64,000 bases of DNA from NCBI RefSeq assembly GCF_900088825.1, contig NZ_LT592170.1:854561-918560 (forward strand), in the 5' to 3' direction. The notes beneath the pieces are model-generated. The model was not told the origin of the DNA. It saw nothing but the letters and a program-made list of their open reading frames with translations, and searched no databases. The position numbers and the translations under genes were made by a program. This DNA comes from Thiomonas delicata (GTDB lineage Bacteria > Pseudomonadota > Gammaproteobacteria > Burkholderiales > Burkholderiaceae_C). Below are positions 46,368 to 58,753 of this stretch, in pieces (position 1 is the stretch's first letter; every line of letters begins with the position of its first letter).

Positions 46368-47318
46368 ATGAACAGTCTTGCCGCCCTGCGCCGTCACACC
46401 GCCATCGTCGCCGACACCGCCGAATTCCTTCAACTGCCGCGGCTCCAGCCTCGGGACGCCACCACCAACCCGAGTCTGGTGTTGCGCGCGGTGCGTCAGC
46501 CCGAGTACGCGCATCTGCTGCTTGAGCGCGACATCCGTGACGCGGCGCAAGCCGACGTCGATGCGGCCATGGACCGGCTGCTGGTGCGCTTCGGCTGCGA
46601 AATCCTCGCGCACATTCCGGGGCGCGTGTCGACCGAGGTGGACGCCCGGCTGTCGCACGATACGGCGGCCACCGTGGCGCGGGCGCGCCGCCTCGTCGCG
46701 CTGTACGCCGCGCAGGGCGTGGGCCGCGAGCGCGTGCTGATCAAGATCGCCGCCACCTGGGACGGCATCGAGGCCGCGAAGCGGCTGGCGGGCGACGGCA
46801 TCGCCTGCAACATGACCTTGCTGTTTTCGTTCGAGCAGGCGCGCGCATGCGCCGCGGCGGGGGTGCAGCTCATCTCGCCTTTTGTCGGTCGCATCACGGA
46901 CTGGCAGCGCCAGCAGGCGGGAGATGCATGGGACGCGCAGGCCATGCGCGGCCCGAACGACCCCGGCGTGCGGGCCCTGCTGCGCATCTGGCGGTTCTAC
47001 AAGTCGCGCGGCATCGCCACCGAGGTCATGGGTGCGAGCTTCCGCGACACGGCGCAGATCACCGCCCTGGCCGGGTGCGACCTGCTGACCATCGCTCCGG
47101 CCTTGCTCGACGCGCTGGCGCAAAGCGACGCGCCCATGCCGCGCCGACTCGATCCGGCCCAGGCCGGCGCCCCCGAGGACGACGCGCCGCTGGCCCTGTC
47201 GCAGGCGGCCTTCGAGGACGCGCTGGCCGCCGACGCGATGTGCCGCAGCAAGCTGGCCGAGGGCATCGCCCTGTTCAGCGCCGACACGGTCGCTTTGCTC
47301 GCGCTGCTCCAGGGCTGA
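46368..47318 (+). CDS. tal: Transaldolase
   Basis: Transfers a three-carbon dihydroxyacetone unit between sugar phosphates, linking the pentose-phosphate pool to glycolysis and the neighbouring Calvin-cycle genes. The 316-residue protein shows [12 protein letters not shown] (Asp30), [14 protein letters not shown] (Glu90), and the Schiff-base Lys126 in [38 protein letters not shown] is the conserved late barrel strand. ATG at 46368 fits the family start. It is followed 22 bp later by rsmE. Transaldolase is not needed for the Calvin cycle but balances carbon with it. Confidence 0.95.
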   Translation: MNSLAALRRHTAIVADTAEFLQLPRLQPRDATTNPSLVLRAVRQPEYAHLLLERDIRDAAQADVDAAMDRLLVRFGCEILAHIPGRVSTEVDARLSHDTAATVARARRLVALYAAQGVGRERVLIKIAATWDGIEAAKRLAGDGIACNMTLLFSFEQARACAAAGVQLISPFVGRITDWQRQQAGDAWDAQAMRGPNDPGVRALLRIWRFYKSRGIATEVMGASFRDTAQITALAGCDLLTIAPALLDALAQSDAPMPRRLDPAQAGAPEDDAPLALSQAAFEDALAADAMCRSKLAEGIALFSADTVALLALLQG

Positions 47319-47340
47319 GCCGGCGCGGATTCGAGCGTCC

Positions 47341-48084
47341 ATGCCGCGCCTTTATCTTTCGGGCCCGTTGGTCGCGGGCATGGTCGACTTGCCGCCCGCC
47401 GCCGTTCGCCACGCCCGGGCGCTGCGCCTGCGCGCGGGCGATGCCTTGGTCCTGTTCGACGGCAGCGGCGGCGAATGGGAGGCGCGACTGGTCAACCCGC
47501 CGCCCGCAGCGCGGGTCGAGATCCTGCGCCACCTGCCGGTCGAGCGCGAACTGTCCCCCGCCGTGACCTTGGCCGTGGGCATGCCGGCGAACGAACGCAT
47601 GGATTGGCTGGTGGAAAAAGCCACCGAGCTGGGCGCGGCCGCCGTGCAGCCGCTGATGACATCCCGCACCGTGCTGCGCCTGGAAGGCGAGCGCGCCGTG
47701 CGCCGCGCCGCGCATTGGCAGGCCATCGCGCAGGCCGCCTGCGAGCAGTGCGGACGCAACCGCATCCCGGCGGTTCACGCCGCGGCAGGCCTCGAGGCCT
47801 GGCTTGCTTCCTTGCCGCCACAGGCCGGCACCGTGGCGCGGTGTGTCTTGTCCGCGCCGGGCCAGGGCCAGGCCTTGTCTTTCGCCGCGTGGGTCGGGGC
47901 GGCCGCGGGCTGGAGCGCGCTCACCGTTTTGAGCGGCCCCGAGGGCGGCTTGAGCCCGGAAGAAACGAGCCTGGCCGTGCGTGCCGGGTTCGTCCCGGTC
48001 AGTCTGGGGCCGCGGGTTTTGCGCGCCGAGACGGCGCCGCTGGCGTTGCTCGGGGCTTGGGCTGCCCTGTCGACGGGGTCTTGA
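47341..48084 (+). CDS. rsmE: 16S rRNA (uracil1498-N3)-methyltransferase
   Basis: SPOUT-family methyltransferase acting on U1498 of assembled 30S subunits. The 247-residue protein has the N-terminal PUA-like part (HARALRLRAGDALVLFDG) and the knot domain with MDWLVEKATELGAAAVQPL, LSGPEGGLSPEE and LGPRVLRAETAPLALLG. Its last 86 bases overlap the 3' end of the convergent cbbR gene. Confidence 0.95.
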   Translation: MPRLYLSGPLVAGMVDLPPAAVRHARALRLRAGDALVLFDGSGGEWEARLVNPPPAARVEILRHLPVERELSPAVTLAVGMPANERMDWLVEKATELGAAAVQPLMTSRTVLRLEGERAVRRAAHWQAIAQAACEQCGRNRIPAVHAAAGLEAWLASLPPQAGTVARCVLSAPGQGQALSFAAWVGAAAGWSALTVLSGPEGGLSPEETSLAVRAGFVPVSLGPRVLRAETAPLALLGAWAALSTGS

Positions 48085-49087
48085 CGCGCGGCGCCGGCAT
48101 CGCCTTCGCCGGTTTCGCGTCCCCGGCGGAGCCGGCCGCGGCGAGCGCGGCGACGGGGCTGAGCGGCTGGAGACTGCCGAATTCCTGCGCGAGGTAAGCC
48201 TCTCCGTGCTCGAGCACGAAATAGCGGAAGGCTTCGGCCGAAGGCGAGAGCATCTTGCTGGACGTATTGACCACGTGCCAGCGCCGAATCAGGGGCAGCC
48301 CTTCCACGTCCGGCACGCCGATGAGCCCGTTGCGCAGTTCCATGCCGATGCTGTGCAGCGAGAGGAAGCTCACGCCCATGCCCGACATCACGGCCTGCTT
48401 GATGGTTTCGTTGCTGGCCAGTTCCATCGCGATGCGGACTTCCACGCGATGCTCGCGCAGGTATTCCTCCATGGCCGTGCGCGTGCCCGAGCCGGATTCG
48501 CGGATGATGAAGCTGAAGTTGGACAGGGTCGTGGCCGCGCACTGCGCGCTGCCCATCAGCGGATGGTCGGGGGCGCAAATCACCCCGAGCGGGTGCGCGG
48601 CGAAGGGTTCGGCCCGGGTGGCGATCTCGCGCGGCGGGCGGCCCATGATGGCCAGATCGAGCTCGTTGCGCTGCATCTGCGACACGAGCTGTTCGCGGTT
48701 GCCGACCACCAGCCGAACCTCGATATTCGGATGCTCCTCGCGAAACAGCTTGAGCAGGCGGGGCACGAAATACTTGGCTGTGCTGACCATGCCGATGGTC
48801 AGCCGCCCCGACTGCAGGCCGCGGAATCGCGCCAGCGCGTCCTCGGCGTCCTTCAGGGTTGACAGCATGCGCCGCGCGTACACCAGCAGGTATTCTCCGG
48901 TGACGGTCAGGCTGACGGACTTGCCGCTGCGCTCGAACAGCGGCAGCCCGACCTGGGTTTCCAGGTCGCGAATCTGCATCGAGATGGCAGGCGGTGTCAG
49001 GTGCAGTTCTTTGGCGGCCTTGCCAAAATTCAGGTGCCGCGCCGCGGCCACGAACACGCGCAATTGGCGCAGGGTGACATTTTTCAT
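47999..49087 (-). CDS. cbbR: LysR-type Calvin-cycle regulator CbbR with C-terminal extension
   Basis: Transcriptional activator of cbb operons, tuned by metabolites such as RuBP, PEP or NADPH. The LysR helix-turn-helix is at the N terminus (LRQLRVFVAAARHLNFGKAA ... LTPPAISMQIRDLE), followed by the effector domain (GMVSTAKYFVPRLLKLFREE, ESGSGTRTAMEEYL, GMGVSFLSLHSI). At 362 residues it is about 45 longer than most CbbR proteins; the extra end (about 315-362) is rich in Pro, Ala, Lys and Arg and looks disordered. That tail is encoded antisense over the rsmE end. Divergent position from cbbF is the classic arrangement. Confidence 0.93.
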   Translation of the reverse strand: MKNVTLRQLRVFVAAARHLNFGKAAKELHLTPPAISMQIRDLETQVGLPLFERSGKSVSLTVTGEYLLVYARRMLSTLKDAEDALARFRGLQSGRLTIGMVSTAKYFVPRLLKLFREEHPNIEVRLVVGNREQLVSQMQRNELDLAIMGRPPREIATRAEPFAAHPLGVICAPDHPLMGSAQCAATTLSNFSFIIRESGSGTRTAMEEYLREHRVEVRIAMELASNETIKQAVMSGMGVSFLSLHSIGMELRNGLIGVPDVEGLPLIRRWHVVNTSSKMLSPSAEAFRYFVLEHGEAYLAQEFGSLQPLSPVAALAAAGSAGDAKPAKAMPAPRVKTPSTGQPKPRATPAAPSRRAKPAAPD

Positions 49088-49634
49088 CAGACTTTCTGAA
49101 TCGACAATCAAGAAATTGTGAATTTACCTTAATTGAGTCGTGACTTATATTTGTAGGCAAGAGAGTTGCACCTGAATTCGGTGTTGATTCACCAAACTGA
49201 TTGGGGCAGTCGCCAGGCGAAAAGGCGGCGTCCGCATGGTTGTGAACGGGCTCTGAGGGAAACCGATGAGCTTTTACCGCAGTCGCAGTGTTCTGTTCAT
49301 GCGAGTCTCCGTTAATTCTGGCTGCGGGCTTTTTCAAGCGTCCTGGATCGAGGTCAGGGAGTCCAGGTTTTTTGAAAAAGCTGTTCGGGGCCGGCCTTTG
49401 CGGCGCATGTCAGTCGGCCCGATCCTGCCGTCTACGGCGCCAGCGATGCGGTGCAACGGCGCCCCACACAATCGGCGCAACGATCCCCCGGCGGACGATT
49501 GCATCCGAAGCAGGTTGCGTTGACAGACCCCGGCAGGACCCGCCCGAACGGCGCCCTCCTGGGTCAGGCAGCGCAGCAACTCTGCCCTCGTGGCGGGATC
49601 CGCCACCCGAGAATTTCGAACCTGGAGACTCACC
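49088..49634. promoter_or_regulatory. cbbR-cbbF divergent control region
   Basis: 547 nt with no convincing gene. The 100 nt next to cbbR are AT-rich, in contrast to the rest, and carry a palindrome AAATT-GTG-AATTT (49113-49125). A TTA-N7-TGA pair (49124-49136) fits the TNA-N7-TNA half-site pattern described for CbbR binding. No sigma-70 promoter could be set with confidence. The long remainder would be an untranslated leader of cbbF if transcription starts near the CbbR sites. A GGAG ribosome-binding site precedes the cbbF ATG. Confidence 0.6.
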
Positions 49635-50714
49635 ATGCAGCAAGGCCGCACCACCATTTCCAAATTTCTCATCGAGCAACTGCGCGGTGCGGAAGACCAG
49701 GCCGATTTGGCCGCCTTGTTGATCGACGTGACGGCCGCCGTCAAGTCGATCGCTTCGATGACGGCCAAGGGTGCGCTGGGAGGCTTCCTCGGCTCGCTGG
49801 GGACCGAGAACGTGCAAGGTGAGACCCAGAAGAAGCTCGACGTGCTCTCCAACGACGCGATGATCCAGGCCTGCGAATGGGGTGGTCTGGTGGCCGGCAT
49901 GGCCTCCGAGGAAATGGATGATCCCTACACCTTGCCCAAGGAATTCGAACGCGGCCCTTACCTGCTGGTGTTCGATCCGCTCGATGGTTCGTCCAACATC
50001 GACGTGAACGTCTCGGTGGGCACGATCTTTTCCGTGCTGCGCCACACCAAGATCGGCGATCCCGCCACGGCCGACTACCTGCGTCCGGGCGTGGAGCAGG
50101 TGGCGGCCGGCTATGCCATCTACGGCCCGGCCACGATGATGGTCCTCACCGTGGGCAAGGGCACCCACGGCTTCACGCTGGACCGCGAAATCGGCAATTT
50201 CATCCTCACGCACCCGGACCTCAAGATTCCCGAGGACACCAGCGAGTTCGCCATCAATGCCAGCAACGAGCGCTTCTGGGAGCCGCCCGTGCAGCGCTAT
50301 GTCGCCGAATGCAAGGCCGGCAAGACCGGGGACCGCGGCCGCGACTTCAACATGCGCTGGATCGCCTCGATGGTGGCCGACGTGCACCGCATTCTGATGC
50401 GTGGCGGCATCTTCATGTATCCCAAGGACACCAAGGATCTGAGCAAGCCCGGCCGCCTGCGCCTGATGTACGAAGCCAATCCGATCGGTTTCATCGTCGA
50501 GCAGGCCGGCGGCGCCGCGTCCACCGGACGCGCCCGGATCATGTCCGTGCCGCCGACCTCGCTGCACCAGCGCGTGCCGGTGATGCTGGGTTCGAAGAAC
50601 GAAATCGAGCGGCTCGAGCGCTATCACCGGGAATACGATAGCGGCGAGGACAAGCCGTTCGTGTCGCCGCTGTTCAAAGATCGTTCCCTATACAGCGACG
50701 ATGCGCGGGCCTGA
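49635..50714 (+). CDS. cbbF: Class I fructose-1,6-bisphosphatase
   Basis: Hydrolyses fructose-1,6-bisphosphate to fructose-6-phosphate in RuBP regeneration and gluconeogenesis. The 359-residue protein has the class I metal-binding signature [11 protein letters not shown] (113-123), the upstream [10 protein letters not shown] acidic patch, and [19 protein letters not shown] near the C terminus. The start at 49635 is set by GGAG upstream and the conserved N-terminal TTISKFL. First gene of the cbbFPTZGKA cluster, divergent from cbbR. Confidence 0.96.
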   Translation: MQQGRTTISKFLIEQLRGAEDQADLAALLIDVTAAVKSIASMTAKGALGGFLGSLGTENVQGETQKKLDVLSNDAMIQACEWGGLVAGMASEEMDDPYTLPKEFERGPYLLVFDPLDGSSNIDVNVSVGTIFSVLRHTKIGDPATADYLRPGVEQVAAGYAIYGPATMMVLTVGKGTHGFTLDREIGNFILTHPDLKIPEDTSEFAINASNERFWEPPVQRYVAECKAGKTGDRGRDFNMRWIASMVADVHRILMRGGIFMYPKDTKDLSKPGRLRLMYEANPIGFIVEQAGGAASTGRARIMSVPPTSLHQRVPVMLGSKNEIERLERYHREYDSGEDKPFVSPLFKDRSLYSDDARA

Positions 50715-50815
50715 CCGGCGCGTCGTCCGTCTCATTCCCAGTCGTTTCGTCGCGCCGCAGCGGGCCCAGGTTCGCTGCGGCGGCCATCCGGTTTTCCATC
50801 TCGCACCTTCACGCC

Positions 50816-51691
50816 ATGTCAGCCAAACACCCCATCATTGCCATCACGGGTTCGTCGGGAGCCGGCACCACCACGGTGATGCGCAGTTTCCAGCACATCT
50901 TTCGTCGCGAAAAACTCACCGCGCAAATCGTCGAGGGCGACTCCTTCCACAAGTACAACCGCATGGACATGCGCGAGGAGATGAAAAAGCAGGAGGCCTC
51001 CGGCAACCGCAATTTCAGCCACTTCGGCCCCGAGGCCAACCTGCTGGGCGAACTCGAGAACGTGTTCAAGGCCTATGGCGCCACTGGCGGCGGCAAGGTG
51101 CGCAAATACATCCATGACGATGCCGAGGCCGCCGAGCACGGCGTCCCTCCGGGCAACTTCACCGACTGGAAGGATATCGCGCCGGGTTCGGACCTGATGT
51201 TCTACGAAGGGCTGCACGGCGGCTATGCGGACGACAAGATCAATGTCGCGGCGCAGGTCGACCTGCTCGTGGGCGTGGTGCCCATCATCAATCTCGAGTG
51301 GATCCAGAAGCTGCATCGCGACCAGATCCAGCGCGGCTATTCGCAGGAGGCGGTGATGGACACCATCCTGCGCCGCATGCCCGATTACGTGCATCACATC
51401 ACGCCGCAGTTCTCCCGCACGCATGTCAACTTCCAGCGCGTGCCGACGGTGGATACCTCCAACCCCTTCATCGCCAAGGACATCCCCAGCCTGGACGAGA
51501 GCATGGTGGTGATCCGCTTCGCCGATCCGCACGGCATCGATTTCCCCTACCTCGTGTCCATGCTGCACGACTCCTGGATGACGCGGCCGAACACCCTGGT
51601 CGTGCCCGGCGGCAAGATGGGCCTCGCGATGCAGCTCATCTTCACTCCCATGATCCTGCGCCTGATGGACATCAAGCGCCGTGCCGGCTGA
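50816..51691 (+). CDS. cbbP: Phosphoribulokinase
   Basis: Makes ribulose-1,5-bisphosphate from ribulose-5-phosphate and ATP; with Rubisco it is the enzyme specific to the Calvin cycle, so it is the strongest evidence for autotrophy here. The 291-residue protein is the bacterial class I type: P-loop GSSGAGTTT (12-20), EGDSFHKYNR, the PGSDLMFYEGLHGG segment, and conserved IRRMPDYVHH-like motif (ILRRMPDYVHHITPQFSRTH). It lies 101 bp after cbbF and 51 bp before cbbT. Confidence 0.97.
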   Translation: MSAKHPIIAITGSSGAGTTTVMRSFQHIFRREKLTAQIVEGDSFHKYNRMDMREEMKKQEASGNRNFSHFGPEANLLGELENVFKAYGATGGGKVRKYIHDDAEAAEHGVPPGNFTDWKDIAPGSDLMFYEGLHGGYADDKINVAAQVDLLVGVVPIINLEWIQKLHRDQIQRGYSQEAVMDTILRRMPDYVHHITPQFSRTHVNFQRVPTVDTSNPFIAKDIPSLDESMVVIRFADPHGIDFPYLVSMLHDSWMTRPNTLVVPGGKMGLAMQLIFTPMILRLMDIKRRAG

Positions 51692-51742
51692 TCCGGTCCC
51701 AGGTTGCAGAAGCCGCCACGCCCACATTGCGAGGATGAAACC

Positions 51743-53836
51743 ATGAACGCGCACAACGAACTGTTTCCCGTCATCGATCCCACCCAGCGCCGCCGCCTGG
51801 CCAACGCCATCCGCTTTCTCGCCATCGATGGCGTGGAAGCCGCGAAGTGCGGCCATCCCGGCGCCCCCATGGGCATGGCCGACATCGCCGAGGTGCTGTG
51901 GCGCAACCACCTGCACCACAACCCGGCCAATCCGCACTGGGCCGACCGCGACCGTTTCGTGCTGTCCAACGGCCACGGTTCGATGCTGATCTATGCCCTG
52001 CTCCACCTCACCGGCTACGACCTCCCCATCGAGGAGCTCAAGCGCTTCCGCCAGCTGCACAGCAAGACGCCTGGACACCCCGAGGTCGGCTACACCCCCG
52101 GCGTCGAAACCACCACCGGCCCGCTCGGTCAGGGCCTGGCCAACGCCGTCGGCATGGCCTTGGCCGAGCAGATGCTGGCGCGCAAGTTCAACCAGCCCGG
52201 CCACGAAATCGTCAACCACCACACCTATGTGTTCCTGGGCGACGGCTGCCTGATGGAAGGCATCAGCCACGAGGTTTGCTCGCTGGCCGGCACGCTCAAG
52301 CTCAACAAGCTGATCTGCTATTACGACGACAACGGCATCTCGATCGATGGCCATGTCGAGCATTGGTTCACCGACAACACCGTGCTGCGCTTCCAGTCCT
52401 ACGGATGGAACGTGATCGGCCCGATCGACGGCCACGACGCGCAGGCGGTGGAGCGCGCTACGGCCGAGGCCAAGACCAGCGGCGACAAGCCCACGCTCAT
52501 CATCTGCCAGACCACGATCGGCTGGGGTTCGCCCCACAAGGCCGGCACGCACGACGTGCATGGCTCGGCGCTGGGTAGCGCCGAAGCCGAGGCCACGCGC
52601 AAGGCGCTGGGCTGGGAGTACGGGCCGTTCGAGGTTCCGCAGGACATCTACGACGCCTGGAACGCCAAGGCGCGCGGCGCCAAGCTGGAGGCCGCCTGGA
52701 ACGAGCGCTTCGCCGCTTACGAGAAGGTGCACCCGGCGCTGGCGGCCGAATTCAAGCGCCGCATGGCGGGCGACCTGCCCGCCAACTGGGGCGAAACGGT
52801 GCAGGCGCTCTACGCCAAGGCGCGCGCCGTCTCGGCCGCCACCGCCACGCGCAAGGCTTCGCAAATCGCCCTCGAAACCCTGGTTCCGGCGCTGCCCGGC
52901 ATGTTCGGCGGCTCGGCCGACCTCACCGGCTCCAATCTCACCGCGGTCAAGGACTCCAAGCCCTGGGCCAACGCCAAGGCCGGCGAGGTGGTGAACTACC
53001 TGTCGTACGGGGTGCGCGAATTCGGCATGGCCGCGATGATGAACGGCATGGCGCTGCACATGGGCTTCCTGCCCTATGGCGGCACCTTCCTGATGTTCTC
53101 GGACTACTCCCGCAACGCCGTGCGCATGAGCGCGCTGATGAAGCAGCGCGTGGTGCATGTGTTCTCGCACGACTCCATCGGCCTGGGCGAAGACGGGCCG
53201 ACCCACCAGGCCGTCGAGCAGACCCCCAGCCTGCGCCTCATCCCCAACCTCGACGTCTGGCGTCCGGCGGACGTGCTCGAAACCGCGGTGGCCTGGAAAT
53301 GCGCGGTCGAGCGCAAGACCGGACCCAGCGCCCTGCTGCTGTCGCGCCAGAATCTTCCGGCCACGCAGCACCGCGAAGGTGTCGAGGCACAGATGGCGCG
53401 CGGCGGCTATGTGCTGGCCGATGCCGAGGGCGGCAAGCCGCAGGTCGTGCTGATCTCCACCGGTTCCGAGGTCGAGATCGCGCTGAAGGCGCAGAAACTG
53501 CTGGCCGAGGCGGGCGTGTCCGCGCGCGTCGTGTCCATGCCCTGCACCAACGTCTTCGATCGCCAGGACGAGGCCTATCGCAACACCGTGCTGCCGCTGT
53601 TCGTGCCGCGCGTCGCCGTCGAAGCCGCCCAGCCCGATTTCTGGCGCAAGTATGTCGGCCTGTCCGGCGGCGTGGTCGGCATCGCCACGTTCGGCGAGTC
53701 GGCGCCGATCGCGGATCTGTACAAGCACTTCAAGATCACAGCCGAGCACACCGCCGAGGTGGCGCAGGCCGTGCTGCGCATGCACGCCGCGCGCCACGAG
53801 GCCGAGGACGGCAACGTCGTGCGGTCGATGAACTGA
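51743..53836 (+). CDS. cbbT: Transketolase
   Basis: TPP-dependent transfer of two-carbon units in pentose-phosphate regeneration. The 697-residue protein shows the N-terminal [20 protein letters not shown], the TPP-binding [12 protein letters not shown] ... [11 protein letters not shown] region, the central pyrimidine domain with [14 protein letters not shown], and the C-terminal transketolase domain. The start at 51743 has GAGGA upstream. Its cofactor is made by ThiL, encoded at 20.9 kb in this window. It sits in the middle of the cbb operon. Confidence 0.97.
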   Translation: MNAHNELFPVIDPTQRRRLANAIRFLAIDGVEAAKCGHPGAPMGMADIAEVLWRNHLHHNPANPHWADRDRFVLSNGHGSMLIYALLHLTGYDLPIEELKRFRQLHSKTPGHPEVGYTPGVETTTGPLGQGLANAVGMALAEQMLARKFNQPGHEIVNHHTYVFLGDGCLMEGISHEVCSLAGTLKLNKLICYYDDNGISIDGHVEHWFTDNTVLRFQSYGWNVIGPIDGHDAQAVERATAEAKTSGDKPTLIICQTTIGWGSPHKAGTHDVHGSALGSAEAEATRKALGWEYGPFEVPQDIYDAWNAKARGAKLEAAWNERFAAYEKVHPALAAEFKRRMAGDLPANWGETVQALYAKARAVSAATATRKASQIALETLVPALPGMFGGSADLTGSNLTAVKDSKPWANAKAGEVVNYLSYGVREFGMAAMMNGMALHMGFLPYGGTFLMFSDYSRNAVRMSALMKQRVVHVFSHDSIGLGEDGPTHQAVEQTPSLRLIPNLDVWRPADVLETAVAWKCAVERKTGPSALLLSRQNLPATQHREGVEAQMARGGYVLADAEGGKPQVVLISTGSEVEIALKAQKLLAEAGVSARVVSMPCTNVFDRQDEAYRNTVLPLFVPRVAVEAAQPDFWRKYVGLSGGVVGIATFGESAPIADLYKHFKITAEHTAEVAQAVLRMHAARHEAEDGNVVRSMN

Positions 53837-53858
53837 ACCTGCATCGCGTCAGACAGCC

Positions 53859-55626
<1,768 letters not shown>

Positions 55627-55692
55627 GAAGGCCTTGCCGCCGCTGCGCGCCGCCTGCGCGCGGCGGCGCTTCGCCACACGAGGAGCAGCCTG

Positions 55693-56898
55693 ATGCATAT
55701 CCTGACCTTCGAAGAAATCTGCAAACGCGGCTTCGCGCAGGACAAGCGCGTGTTCATCCGCGCCGACCTGAACGTGCCGCTCAACGAGCAGGGTGAAATC
55801 ACCGAGGACACGCGCGTGCGCGCCTCGGTGCCCGCCATCGAGATGGCCCTCAACGCCGGCGCCGCCGTGATGCTCACTTCGCATCTGGGCCGTCCCACCG
55901 AAGGCGAGTTCAAGCCCGAGGATTCGCTGGCCCCGGTCGCCAAGCGCTTGTCCGAGCTGCTTGGCCGCCCCGTTCCCCTGGTGAGCCACTGGGTGGACGG
56001 CGGATTCCAGGTTCGCCCCGGCGAGGTGGTGCTGCTGGAGAACTGCCGTCTGAACAAGGGCGAGAAAAAGAACGACGACGCGCTGGCCCAGAAAATGGCC
56101 AAGCTCGCCGACATCTTCGTGCACGACGCCTTCGGCACCGCGCACCGTGCCGAGGCCAGCACCTTCGGCATCGCCAAATACACGTCCGTCGCGTGCGCCG
56201 GCCCGCTGCTCGCCGCCGAGATCGACGCCGTCAACCGCGCGTTGGCCGAACCCAGGCGCCCGCTGGTGGCCATCGTCGCGGGTTCCAAGGTGTCGACCAA
56301 GCTCACCATCCTGCAGAGCCTGGCCGACAAGGTGGACGGCCTCATCGTCGGCGGCGGCATCGCCAATACCTTCATGCTGGCCGCCGGCCTGCCCATCGGC
56401 AAGAGCCTGGCCGAGCCGGATCTGGTGGCCGATGCCCGCAAGGTGATGGACAAGATGAAGGCGCGCGGCGCCGAAGTGCCCATCCCCGAGGACGTTGTCG
56501 TGGCCAAGGCGTTCAGTCCCACGGCGCAGGCCACGGTGAAGGAGGCGAAGGACGTCGCGGCCGATGACCTCATTCTGGACATCGGCCCGAGGACCGCCGC
56601 CAAGCTGGCCGAAAAGCTCAAGGCGGCCGGAACCATCGTCTGGAATGGCCCGGTCGGCGTGTTCGAGTTCGACGCCTTCTCCAAAGGCACCGAAACCCTG
56701 GCGCGCGCCATTGCCGAAAGCCCCGGCTTCTCCATCGCCGGCGGCGGCGACACCCTGGCGGCGATCGCCAAATATGGCATCGCCGACAAAATCGGCTATA
56801 TCTCCACGGGAGGCGGCGCCTTCCTGGAAGTGCTGGAAGGCAAGACCCTCCCGGCGTTCGACATCCTGCAGCAGCGCGCGCGCATGCCGCTGTCCTAA
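55693..56898 (+). CDS. cbbK: Phosphoglycerate kinase
   Basis: Transfers phosphate between 3-phosphoglycerate and ATP, the first reductive-phase step after Rubisco. The 401-residue protein has [14 protein letters not shown], the substrate-binding [24 protein letters not shown], and the nucleotide-binding end [20 protein letters not shown] and [19 protein letters not shown]. Standard length. Position gapdh-pgk-fba within the cbb operon is typical (also named pgk). Confidence 0.97.
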   Translation: MHILTFEEICKRGFAQDKRVFIRADLNVPLNEQGEITEDTRVRASVPAIEMALNAGAAVMLTSHLGRPTEGEFKPEDSLAPVAKRLSELLGRPVPLVSHWVDGGFQVRPGEVVLLENCRLNKGEKKNDDALAQKMAKLADIFVHDAFGTAHRAEASTFGIAKYTSVACAGPLLAAEIDAVNRALAEPRRPLVAIVAGSKVSTKLTILQSLADKVDGLIVGGGIANTFMLAAGLPIGKSLAEPDLVADARKVMDKMKARGAEVPIPEDVVVAKAFSPTAQATVKEAKDVAADDLILDIGPRTAAKLAEKLKAAGTIVWNGPVGVFEFDAFSKGTETLARAIAESPGFSIAGGGDTLAAIAKYGIADKIGYISTGGGAFLEVLEGKTLPAFDILQQRARMPLS

Positions 56899-56932
56899 AG
56901 TTCAGCCAACCTCTTTTCTTCCGGAGTCCGAC

Positions 56933-57997
56933 ATGGCCCTCATTTCCCTGCGTCAACTGCTCGACCATGCCGCCGAGCACAGCTACGGCGTTCCCGCCTT
57001 CAACGTCAACAACCTCGAGCAGATGCGCGCCATCATGGAAGCCGCCGACGAGACTGACTCGCCGGTCATCGTGCAGGCCTCGGCCGGCGCGCGCAAATAC
57101 GCCGGCGCCCCCTTCCTGCGCCATCTCATCCTGGCGGCGATCGAGGAGTTTCCCCATATCCCCGTCGTCATGCACCAGGACCACGGCACCAGTCCCGCCG
57201 TGTGCCAGCGCTCGATCCAGCTCGGCTTCTCGTCGGTGATGATGGACGGCTCGCTCGGCGAGGACGGCAAGACGCCGACCACTTACGAGTACAACGTCGA
57301 CGTCACCCGCCGCACGGTGGAGATGTCGCACGCCTGCGGCGTGTCGGTCGAAGGCGAGCTGGGCTGCCTGGGCTCCCTCGAGACCGGCCAGGCCGGCGAG
57401 GAAGACGGCATCGGCGCCGAGGGCACGCTGGACCACAGCCAGCTGCTCACCGACCCCGAGGAAGCGGCCGACTTCGTGAAGAAGACGCACGTGGACGCGC
57501 TGGCCATCGCCATCGGCACCAGCCATGGCGCCTACAAATTCACCCGTCCCCCGACCGGCGACATCCTCGCCATCGGCCGCATCAAGGAAATCCATGCCCG
57601 CATTCCCAACACCCACCTGGTGATGCACGGCTCGTCCTCGGTGCCGCAGGAATGGCTCAAGATCATCAACGAGTACGGCGGCGACATGGGCGAGACCTAT
57701 GGCGTGCCGGTCGAGGAGATCGTCGAAGGCATCAAGCACGGCGTGCGCAAGGTCAACATCGACACCGATCTGCGCATGGCCTCCACCGGCGCCACCCGCA
57801 AATTCCTCGCCGAGAACAAGAGGGAGTTCGACCCGCGCAAATTCCTCATCGCTTCCACCAAGGCCATGAAGGACATCTGCAAGGCGCGCTACGTCGCGTT
57901 CGGCACCGCGGGCCATGCCTCCAAGATCAAACCGATCAATCTGGAAGCCATGGTCAAGCGCTACGACAAGGGCGAACTCGATCCGAAAATCAACTGA
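56933..57997 (+). CDS. cbbA: Class II fructose-bisphosphate aldolase
   Basis: Zinc-dependent aldolase that condenses triose phosphates to fructose-1,6-bisphosphate (and DHAP with erythrose-4-phosphate to sedoheptulose-1,7-bisphosphate) in the Calvin cycle. The 354-residue protein has [11 protein letters not shown] with catalytic Asp83 and zinc ligand His84, [35 protein letters not shown] and [12 protein letters not shown]. The start at 56933 follows a CGGAG site. It is the last gene of the cbb operon; a terminator follows at 58026. Confidence 0.97.
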   Translation: MALISLRQLLDHAAEHSYGVPAFNVNNLEQMRAIMEAADETDSPVIVQASAGARKYAGAPFLRHLILAAIEEFPHIPVVMHQDHGTSPAVCQRSIQLGFSSVMMDGSLGEDGKTPTTYEYNVDVTRRTVEMSHACGVSVEGELGCLGSLETGQAGEEDGIGAEGTLDHSQLLTDPEEAADFVKKTHVDALAIAIGTSHGAYKFTRPPTGDILAIGRIKEIHARIPNTHLVMHGSSSVPQEWLKIINEYGGDMGETYGVPVEEIVEGIKHGVRKVNIDTDLRMASTGATRKFLAENKREFDPRKFLIASTKAMKDICKARYVAFGTAGHASKIKPINLEAMVKRYDKGELDPKIN

Positions 57998-58025
57998 TCG
58001 CGTCCCAATCCCGTCTCGACCCGAT

Positions 58026-58047
58026 CCCCGGCGCCCGCCGGGGTTTT
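58026..58047 (+). terminator. Terminator after cbbA
   Basis: CCCCGGCG (58026-58033), centre CC, CGCCGGGG (58036-58043), then TTTT. Very GC-rich stem with a short T run, 28 bp after the cbbA stop. It marks the end of the cbbF-cbbA transcript. Confidence 0.8.
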
Positions 58048-58092
58048 CGTCTGCGTCGTCGAATTCGACCCAGCCATTCAGGAGCTATCGTC

Positions 58093-58650
58093 ATGGCCGC
58101 AACAGCCGACCCCTTGCAGCGCGGGTTCCAAGCGCCCGGATTTTCGTTGCCCGGCATCGACGGGCGCAACACGAGCCTGGAGGATGTGCGCGGGCCCAGG
58201 GGCACCCTGGTGATGTTCATCTGCAACCACTGCCCCTATGTCCAGGCGGTCGCCGCGCGCATCAAACGCGACACCGAGGCGCTGCGCGCGTTCGGCGTGC
58301 ACACGGTGGCGATCAACAGCAACGACGCCAACGCCTACCCCGAGGATTCATTCGACAACATGAAGATCTTCGCGCAAAAGCATGGCTTCGACTTCCCCTA
58401 TCTGTACGATGAAACCCAGCAGGTGGCGAAGGCCTACGGTGCGGTTTGCACCCCGGATTTCTTCGGTTTCAACGCCGACCTGAAACTCGAATACCGCGGC
58501 CAACTCGACGCCTCGCGCAAGCAATCGGCTCCCGCGGACGCGCGGCGCGACCTGTTCGAGGCGATGCGTCAGATCGCCGAAACCGGCCGCGGTCCGGACG
58601 AGCAATACCCGAGCATCGGTTGCTCCATCAAGTGGAAGGACGCGGCCTGA
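58093..58650 (+). CDS. Thioredoxin-like/peroxiredoxin-type redoxin
   Basis: A 185-residue cytoplasmic protein of the AhpC/TSA-redoxin branch of the thioredoxin fold. PGFSLPGIDGRNTSLEDVRG is the usual opening, and MFICNHCPYV places a CNHC pair (Cys44/Cys47) at the active-site position. DFPYLYDETQQVAKAYGAVCTPDFFGF contains the cis-Pro region. Function in vivo unknown; a redox role near Calvin-cycle enzymes is tempting but unproven. It has an AGGAG-like site and its own position after the terminator. Confidence 0.85.
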   Translation: MAATADPLQRGFQAPGFSLPGIDGRNTSLEDVRGPRGTLVMFICNHCPYVQAVAARIKRDTEALRAFGVHTVAINSNDANAYPEDSFDNMKIFAQKHGFDFPYLYDETQQVAKAYGAVCTPDFFGFNADLKLEYRGQLDASRKQSAPADARRDLFEAMRQIAETGRGPDEQYPSIGCSIKWKDAA

Positions 58651-58753
58651 GAGCCGGCCTATGGCCTTGTTCGCGCGGCGAGCAAGGCTGGCGGCGCCGC
58701 CGCGGGTTCACGGCGATTCGGCGGCGTGGCGCCCATCCAACTCAGGAAACTTC

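Noticed and set aside
49288..49722. Plus-strand frames within the cbbR-cbbF control region
   Set aside because: They overlap the well-supported cbbF start in another frame, have no ribosome-binding site and are Arg/Pro/Ser-rich like random GC-rich sequence.
50819..53797. A 992-codon open frame on the minus strand
   Set aside because: It lies entirely opposite cbbP and cbbT, both with full family motifs. The translation is rich in His, Gln, Gly and Arg with no domain pattern, a codon-bias shadow.
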